In this document: positions 57,600 to 64,000 of the stretch, in pieces | How positions within the stretch are numbered: the stretch's first letter is position 1 | Layout of the letters: each line of letters starts with the position of its first letter | Assembly (NCBI GenBank): GCA_014529385.2 | Contig: CM043949.1 | Location: 112,344,477-112,408,476 of the forward strand | Direction: 5' to 3' | From: Adiantum capillus-veneris | Taxonomy: Eukaryota > Streptophyta > Polypodiopsida > Polypodiales > Pteridaceae | DNA length: 64,000 nucleotides | Notes under the pieces: model-generated | What the model saw: the letters and a program-made list of their open reading frames with translations, nothing else | What the model was told of the DNA's origin: nothing | Databases searched by the model: none | Translations under genes and position numbers: made by a program

Positions 57600-58690
57600 A
57601 TCTTGAAGAATAATTATAAGTTATTCCGAAGAACCAACCAAAAATATGATCAAGGGTTTGGACAAAAAGGAGATATGGATTTGATTCCAAAAGGTTTACA
57701 ATATCTGAATGCAAGCTTACGAATTTTTCCTAGCTTTAAGGAGCTGCATTTGGGTTTGACTCTGAGGAAAACTTGTTCGCCTTTGCTATAGCTTCTAGCG
57801 GAGAGGTGAAGATCAATGTAGCTCTTCTACCTATCACTAGCTCTCTTCAGGTTGTCTCTAATGACTAGAAGTTGATGATCCATCTCTTCCAGGGTAGACT
57901 TAGCGGCAGGAACATGAAGAGCTGGGTCGGCTAATCAAAGAGGGGCTAAAAATTCCTGACCATACAAGGCTTTAAAGGGTGACATTCTGAGGTTGCGATG
58001 GTGAGAAGAGTTATAAGCAAATTCAACTAGGGGAAGAAACTTGATCCATTGCTGGGATTGTTGGTTGCAGTATGCTCGAAGCATATCTTTAATGACTTGA
58101 TTCACGCGCTCAGTTTGACTATCAGTCTTCGGATGATATGCTGAGCTGAGATTCAGTTGGGTACCCAGAGATTGAACATGGCTTGCTAAAACTTAGAAGT
58201 AAATTTGGCATCTCGATCAACTGATGATTCTTGCAGGGATTCCATGTAATCTTACTACCTCTTTGACAAATACTTGGGCTATGTCGATGGCGGTGGTTGT
58301 CTGCTTGACTGGAATTAGATGAGCCACCTTAGAGAGCTTATCTACTATGACAAAAATAGAATCATAGTTTCCAGTTATCTTTGGAAGACTTGTAACAAAG
58401 TCCATACTCAAACATTCCCACTTCATCTGAGAAATATCTAGGGGCTGAAGCTTCCCAGGTAGTAAAGAAGACCATCTGCTAAGGTATAATCAGTTAAGTG
58501 TTTCCTCTGGTTCTGAGCTTGAATATCTTGCAAAGAGGTCTAAAATAGGGGTCTACTTGAATTTGTTGTTGAACTTCCTCAGGTAAAGAAGAGCTAAGGA
58601 GTGAAATTAGTCAGGGTTGATGAGGACAGGACTGCTGGTCAAGAGATCTTTGAGTCTATTGAAGACAGCATCTTTCCCTAACAAAAAAAG
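57600..58690 (-). pseudogene. Ty3/gypsy pol remnant (RT connection, integrase)
   Basis: Reading leftward from about 58690: LKDLLTSSPVLINPD (end of RT), a jump to a stretch like RNase H-integrase linker (VDPYFRPLCKIFKLRTR), then the integrase core at 58217-58430 with WECLSMDFVTSLP, DSIFVIVDKLSKVAHLIP and VKEVVRLHGIP. In other frames follow SAYHPKTDSQTERVNQVIKD, LPLVEFAYNSSHH and SPFKALYG. The tail is decayed. The integrase zinc finger, RNase H and most of RT are deleted, and stops are frequent. It belongs to the surrounding minus-strand element. Confidence 0.85.
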
Positions 58691-60562
58691 AAAGAGATGT
58701 CCTCAACTCGAATAAAATACATAATTGATGAAGCTTCTTGGATACATCTTGTGACTTAACTTCTTGTTAATGCTTTCAACTTGAGTTCTCTCTTACACTT
58801 CTTCATCCCCAAAAATCTGCTAATATAATATTAGATTCATGGAAAATATTTCTTAATAAGCTATCTTCTTGAATAAGTCATCACGTTTGTGGCTTCTTTG
58901 ATACGCTACTTCTTCTTTATAATCTGCTGGTAATCTCTTCTTTATCAGCACTTGTTATCCTCTTATCTTTATGATCTTCACTCTCTTGTAACTTAGTCAT
59001 TTGCTTATCTGATGGCGTCTTGGCAAGAAGACTTGGTTCTCCTTGTATGCATCTCTCACTTGTAGAGTGCAGATGAGGCAGTTAAAAAACAGATCTTAGA
59101 GCGATACAAAGATCTCCTCTTACCTCAGCCAAATTCTTGTGTCGGCCAGATAATATGGAAGACATGGAGGCATCTCACAAGAGTGACTCTCTGGGGTAGA
59201 GACCATTTTTGCAACAATACCCAACTTGCTATGGTTACAGAGGCTCTAGGACTTGGCCCTCAATACTACTGCGTCAAAGGACACGAGATCCTGGGTTCTC
59301 CGCGAGGTTGTTCTTGATACCATATGGAGTCTTCCTCTTAGAGGTCCTTTTCTCTTCTCAGCTCATACCCAACAAATTGCTCAAGATGTTTCTCGTAGAA
59401 CCATTCCAGAGGGTGAGTGTCCTAACATGTGTGGCACTTGCGATACTTGGTTATGTGACCATATACTAGAGAATCTTCATGAGTTGTAAACTTTCTTGCC
59501 TCTCTTGTAATTACTTCCTGCCTCCCTTGTAATCCTTTTTGGCTTTAATTGAAGAAATAACCATTTTTGGAAGAATTTGAGTATTGTGCGTACTTCCTTG
59601 TTTTGAAATCTCAGTCTCTCCTCTTTAATTAAATTCTTAAGGACATCTTGATTTAGTGCTTTCAGCAAAGGGTCTTCTGTCTATGATCCGTAAAGAATAG
59701 GTAATGCACTTGTGCGAAGACGTAAAGATTTCCCATAGGGTTAACCGTGTAACTCCATTCGACCCACATGTTCTCCATTTCTTAGTAGAAATGGCACTTT
59801 CCTTAGGAGAGATAAGGTGTCTCAACATGACTAACGTGTTCTCTGGTTCTGCTATCCCCATTCTTTCAGGACTATCCTATAAACTTCTTCTTCTTGAATA
59901 TTCCAAGCCATCAACAATTTCAAAACAAGTTTTGCTATATATACTTATAGCTTTATCTGTGGCTAATCACAAGAACTTCTTGGATTTCTTCATTATTACT
60001 CAAAATTATCTTCCAATCAATGTCCCAAAAATTAATTCTTTTTGTGGTAGCTACCTTACCCAATCTTACTCCTTATTACCAAGCTTAAGGGAGAATGATA
60101 AATAAAGCTCAATAAAAGTTTCATCCATGCCACTTTTATGTGTCTTCGCACAAGTGCATGCGTCTTCATTCATTTATGCCCCTTCCATACATCTTCGCAC
60201 AAGTGCATTACCTATTCTTTCACAAATTTCTATATCGTTCATTTCCAACTTTACTCACACTTTGCACTTGCTTAAATCCTAGGGAAAAGTATAGGTTTTT
60301 GGAAATAAGAGCTCCCTAAAATATTCCAGCATAGCGAGCCTTCGCTCTAGCATAGCAATTTTCATCCTCTCATAGATAAGCCAGTGAACTTCTTCTGGCA
60401 GATCCCAAGCCATCTTGAAAAATTTTGAATAATTTATTGGAACATCAAGACTTCATTTTGTAATATAATTGAAATTTGGGTGCTACACTGAGTTGTTTTT
60501 CTCTCATGCATTAATCTTAAATCCAAAATTCTAAATTCCAAGGTCCAAGATTCAAAATTAGA
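58691..60562. other. Interior of the gypsy element without recognisable coding
   Basis: Gag and protease are expected here on the minus strand, but only short frames are seen. A 133-codon plus-strand frame at 59704-60105 has no recognisable features. The sequence may hold other decayed insertions. Confidence 0.4.
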
Positions 60563-60573
60563 CTCTGATACCA
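60563..60573 (-). other. Primer binding site (initiator Met tRNA type)
   Basis: The minus strand reads TGGTATCAGAG, two bases from the LTR end. Confidence 0.8.
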
Positions 60574-60575
60574 CT

Positions 60576-61242
60576 TGAGAGGGCCATACCCAGACTCGAC
60601 CCCACTCAGCTTCCTCAGTCCTCCAAACCGTTCCAGGGAATGACGTAGATCTATCTGTAGGTATCCCTCCCACTTGGGACCGACACTCAGACAGAACTCT
60701 GGCCTATTTCGAATGCCACCCAAGGGGGTACATCCCTTCATTCAATGATTCTATCCGCTTCTCATAATCAATCTGTCCTTGACAGCTTTCTACACCCAAA
60801 ATCGTGGTCCTTAGTCTCGATTCTCATAATCAATCTGTCCTTGACAGCTTTCTACACCCAAAATCGTGGTCCTTAGTCTTGATTCTCTTGATCTTTAACT
60901 TGAGGATCTGCTCTTGCTTTCTTGTTCTCTCTTGGTTCATGGCGATAACCCCTTTTTCCTGACAAGCAGGTACGTCAGTTATCACTTTCCCCTAAGAAGA
61001 GGGATCTTCCAATCCTACCTGGTCTCACTCGTCCCCGGTTACCAATTTTTATCCCACGTAGTCCTAGAGTTTAACATACAAAATTTAAATCAACATCCGG
61101 CCATCTGACCCTCCGGATCCGTCCACCCACCGAACCATTTCATGAAAATCCCTTCCCGAGGTAGTACTTAACTACTACAAAATCAGGAAGACAGCAGTCT
61201 ACCAGACATCATCAAACAACAAGCAACATGCAATCTGTTGTA
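60576..61242 (-). repeat. 5' LTR of the decayed gypsy element
   Basis: 667 bp. The excess over the other LTR is explained by a tandem 62-bp duplication at 60759-60820 and 60821-60882. Confidence 0.8.
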
Positions 61243-61263
61243 TAGGTCAGAATTGAGGATATT

Positions 61264-62720
61264 TTAAAACCATTGTTGTAGTGATTTACCCACTGCTTGT
61301 GTAGTGGGTACACCTTTTGTAGAGTTGACTGCAACTTTCCCACGCTTACCCTTACCACCTTTCAACTTGCTGGCCTTTTCACCCTTGCCCTCACTTCCCA
61401 TTGAGACTTTACTGTGGCAGCAATAAATGTATGGAAAGAGGGTCATTGCACCTTGCTTGCACCCTAACATACACTTGCGTGTTTTCAAGTCTATTGTCAA
61501 ATGCCACTCAATTTGGAACGTTCCAAGACCTAAAACATGGAATCTTTGTCCTTCTTGTTGTTGCCGAATGACATCAATGATTGCGGTGTGATTGAAATAC
61601 CATTTCAAAGCCTCATGTGTCTCATGTGAGAGATGAAAAGCTACCAGCCACCAAATATTCTTTATGATTGAACACCTAAACACATGTTTCCATTCTCATT
61701 GGCATTTAGCTCGACATTGACACCCGCCAATGCCCTGCTCATCAGCGTAACGCTTACCCTCTTGAGCCGTTGACCTTTAACAACTTGGCACTCATCAAGC
61801 TTCATAACAAATATCAGTTTTCCATCACACTCTTCTTGTGTCAACCCATAAATCTTATCATTGACTCTTGGATCTTCAACAAGTCAACATACACATTGTT
61901 TAACTCGTTGTAGAAGAAGAATTTGTTGTCTTCTAATGGCATGTCATCCTCCACATACTGAAATCCGTCCCACAAGCTTGCAACATCATTATTAGCGCAC
62001 TTTTTTGCAACACTAACACTGTAAGGTGTTGGCAAAAACCTAAACAAACCTTTTGTCTGATGATCGAGTGTGACACTTCTATACAAAGCTTCCTAGGCCT
62101 TGAAACTTATTCATGCACTGTCACACACCTCCATCATCTCTTGAGGCAACGCAATGCACTTTAGCTCACTGAAATACTTTTGCCACAAAAAATTAGCAAT
62201 GCCAGCATTGGATGGATCATCCAATAGCTCAACCAACTCCTTTGGCTTGATGATATGCTGCAGTAGACCACGTCCTGTTGTTTGAGCATCGGAATGGATT
62301 CCCATCATCATTCGAGCCAAGTTTCTGCATTAAATTAACGTTACACCAACCTACAAAACATGTAGAAAAACAAAATCTTGCATTCGTATGCTTACCGAAT
62401 TTGACAAACATGTTTCTTTGAGCTCCACCACTTGAGGATAGCAAGGACATCGCTTGTCTCTTGAACTTACAAATGTGGTAGCCCAGGGGAACGTGTGTGA
62501 GATGATAGATTCACCGATGCATATCCCGTGAAGGGTGTTGTAATTGAACATAATTGTCTACTCAACACTCCTGCTCTTTTTTGTTGCTGTACTTTTTCAT
62601 TGAGATTCACCATCTCATCATTTAGCTGCTTCGTCTTCTTGTTGGCTTCCTCACTAACTTGTCGTAGATCTTTTGCGGACTTCTCTTGCAATGATGATTA
62701 GGCAGCAAGAGATGTTTACT
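61264..62720 (-). pseudogene. Unidentified multi-segment protein with a Cys/His tail, frame-broken
   Basis: Reading leftward there are five coherent segments. 62691-62570 is a coiled coil (KKTKQLNDEMVNLNEKVQQQ). 62320-62111 contains RMMMGIHSDAQTTGRGLLQH and LDDPSNAGIANFLWQKYF. 62086-61850 contains DVASLWDGFQYVEDDMPLED. 61844-61690 contains KLIFVMKLDECQVVKGQRLK. 61680-61264 contains NIWWLVAFHLSHETHEALKW, LGTFQIEWHLTIDLKTRKC and GCKQGAMTLFPYIYCCHS, then a Gly/Lys-rich basic tail. Frameshifts occur near 61850 and 61685, and stops near 62110. I do not recognise the family. The ordered pattern (Asp-rich start, EWHL, CxxGC...CIYCC) suggests a transposase- or nuclease-like enzyme of a DNA element, but that is inference. 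Confidence 0.45.
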
Positions 62721-63187
62721 TGCTTCCCTTTCATTGACAAAAGCTAAATACGATCTCCAGCAGTAGCCAGATAGTCTGTCTCTTCGTAGCTAACCTGCAG
62801 CATTGGGATTTGATGTGTCAAGTCTCACAGTAGCGTACTCCTGCTCCAAATCAGTGTTTAATCGATATCTTTTTGGGCTATTAGTAATGTCTTATAGTGG
62901 AGGGCGATTGAATGACATGTTTGTTAGATAATCAAGCAAGTTAGAAAGAGAATGTGTAATGGTGACTACTGCAAGCAGGGAAAGCTGGCTATGGAGGGAA
63001 AAAGTGGAGAGTACTCAGTGATAATAGAAAATGATTATGTTGTGGAGAGAAGAAAGAGAGGGGGTGTTGCTCAATCTCATTTGAATTCAAAATTTTGATC
63101 ATGAGAGCTTTAGAGAGAGAAATGTTGTTGCACACAGAGGTATTGGAGTTTTCCATTGCTCTCACCTAGAGCTAGAGTGGGATAAGC

Positions 63188-63274
<87 letters not shown>

Positions 63275-63649
63275 AGGGAGTGGGGGAGAGAGATAAAGAC
63301 ATTAAAGGAAGAGAGTGGGAGAGAGAGAGAGTAGATCTTCTACCTTGGAGGATCTGCACTTTCTATCAGATGTAGGTAGCATAGAATGTCCTCTTTATGA
63401 TTGGGTGGTGGAAGTTACAAGAGAGAAAAGGGGGGGAAAGAGAAAGATTTGGCTCACATTTTAGAGAGAGAATGCAATGAGAGAATATGCAAAATCTGCT
63501 TTTTTTACAAAGAGAGCTGAAATGTGCTTCTTTTAATGAGAACTAAGTGAGAGAGAGTGCTTTATGTTTTAGAGAGAGAGGAGATAGATGAGAAAAAGAC
63601 ATTTTAAAATTCAATTACCACCTCTCTTTTGGGTTAAAATAGCCTATTT
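62721..63649. other. Gene-free stretch with microsatellite
   Basis: Possible upstream exon sequence of the unidentified protein near 62720-62800 (CWRSYLAFVNEREASKHLLL on the minus strand). Otherwise purine-rich and non-coding. Confidence 0.4.
63190..63262. repeat. (GA)n microsatellite
   Basis: An uninterrupted GA run, followed by GGGAGAGGGAGGG-type purine sequence to about 63295. Confidence 0.96.
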
Positions 63650-64000
63650 TCAAATATAAAATATACAAATGGTATTTTTAAAAATCTCAGCATAGGCCGT
63701 TTTGCCCTCTCTTTTACGCTTGGTCAAACTTGGCTTAAGCTTTAAGCATTTCCTTAAACTGCCAAATAAAGAGGCCCTCCTATACCCCATTCCCTTCTTA
63801 ACATTCAAAGTTCTACGAGGAGTATGATTGAATTTATCAATAACCCAGTTCCACCTATGATTGAATCTGGCATTGAAACCCATTGGAATTACTAGGAATC
63901 TGAAAAGTTCTCAATCAATAATTGGTTGACATCTAGCTTATGTAACCACTGCATAGTATGTCCCTTCTGATACTATGAAACTAGCCTTATCATGATTTAT
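63650..64000 (-). pseudogene. LINE ORF2 fragment (RT C-terminal), cut by the window edge
   Basis: The minus strand encodes FRFLVIPMGFNARFNHRWNW and VIDKFNHTPRRTLNV. At the DNA level it closely follows 48180-48400 on the plus strand, for example GTATCAGAAGGGACAT and GCAGTGGTTACA against GGAGTGGTTACA. It is therefore the same LINE family in the opposite orientation. The frame breaks soon after NVKK. Confidence 0.75.

Larger units (their letters stand above)
53783..61242 (-). mobile_element. Decayed Ty3/gypsy LTR retrotransposon
   Basis: The related LTRs 53783-54386 and 60576-61242 face the same way. The minus-strand primer site TGGTATCAGAG lies at 60563-60573, two bases inside the right LTR, so the element reads leftward. 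An integrase-bearing pol remnant lies at 57600-58690 on the same strand. Gag, protease and nearly all of RT are gone. I found no matching target-site duplication, so the LTRs might belong to a rearranged locus. The interior also carries two tandem repeat arrays and a segment related to 35.3-36.0 kb. Confidence 0.75.

Noticed and set aside
59704-60105. A 133-codon plus-strand frame as a gene
   Set aside because: No recognised domain, it lies in a decayed minus-strand element, and its composition looks random.

Overview
This window is nuclear DNA of a land plant with a large, repeat-rich genome. It is AT-rich. It carries LTR retrotransposons of Ty3/gypsy and Ty1/copia type, LINEs with a zf-RVT tail, a decayed hAT transposon, tRNA-derived SINE-like heads and long (GA)n/(CT)n microsatellites. 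I cannot name the species. Nothing bacterial or organellar was seen.

Only one gene looks intact: a four-exon minus-strand gene at 45582-47368 whose exons join in frame into a 336-residue 3-ketodihydrosphingosine reductase (TSC10/KDSR family, sphingolipid synthesis in the ER). Its introns are short, its start codon abuts a (GA)n tract, and intron 2 carries a SINE-like sequence.

Layout. 1-9.4 kb: a decayed hAT transposase split by a 5.6-kb minus-strand LTR element (155-bp LTRs, iMet-type primer site, polypurine tract, imperfect 5-bp target duplication) that has no polyprotein. 9.6-11.7 kb: broken minus-strand coding remnants, including a protein-kinase C-lobe fragment. 13.8-17.6 kb: SINE-like and orphan primer-site signals, a gypsy integrase tail and a probable LTR. 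17.75-28.86 kb: an 11.1-kb gypsy-type element on the minus strand with ~910-bp LTRs, an extra 5' ORF, gag and protease. Its polymerase is missing and replaced by a copia fragment fused in frame to the protease. It also has a coiled-coil 3' ORF and a palindrome-bearing tandem array in the leader. 28.95-31.34 kb: an almost identical second copy of 2,386 bp of that element, just outside its LTR. 31.3-38.1 kb: retroelement scraps and simple repeats. 38.15-42.1 kb: a nearly full-length LINE with frame breaks. 42.2-45.5 kb: microsatellites and a diverged duplicated segment. 45.6-47.4 kb: the reductase gene. 47.9-52.7 kb: LINE fragments. 53.8-61.2 kb: a decayed minus-strand gypsy element with ~0.6-kb LTRs, a collapsed pol and internal tandem repeats. 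61.3-62.7 kb: an unidentified broken minus-strand coding region. 62.7-64 kb: a microsatellite and a LINE fragment matching one near 48 kb.

Apart from the reductase, the genes do not form a pathway. The window is a record of nested insertion, recombination and decay. The strongest candidates for something undescribed are the gypsy/copia chimera with its palindromic leader array, the very young duplication of part of that old element, and the unidentified coding region at 61.3-62.7 kb.
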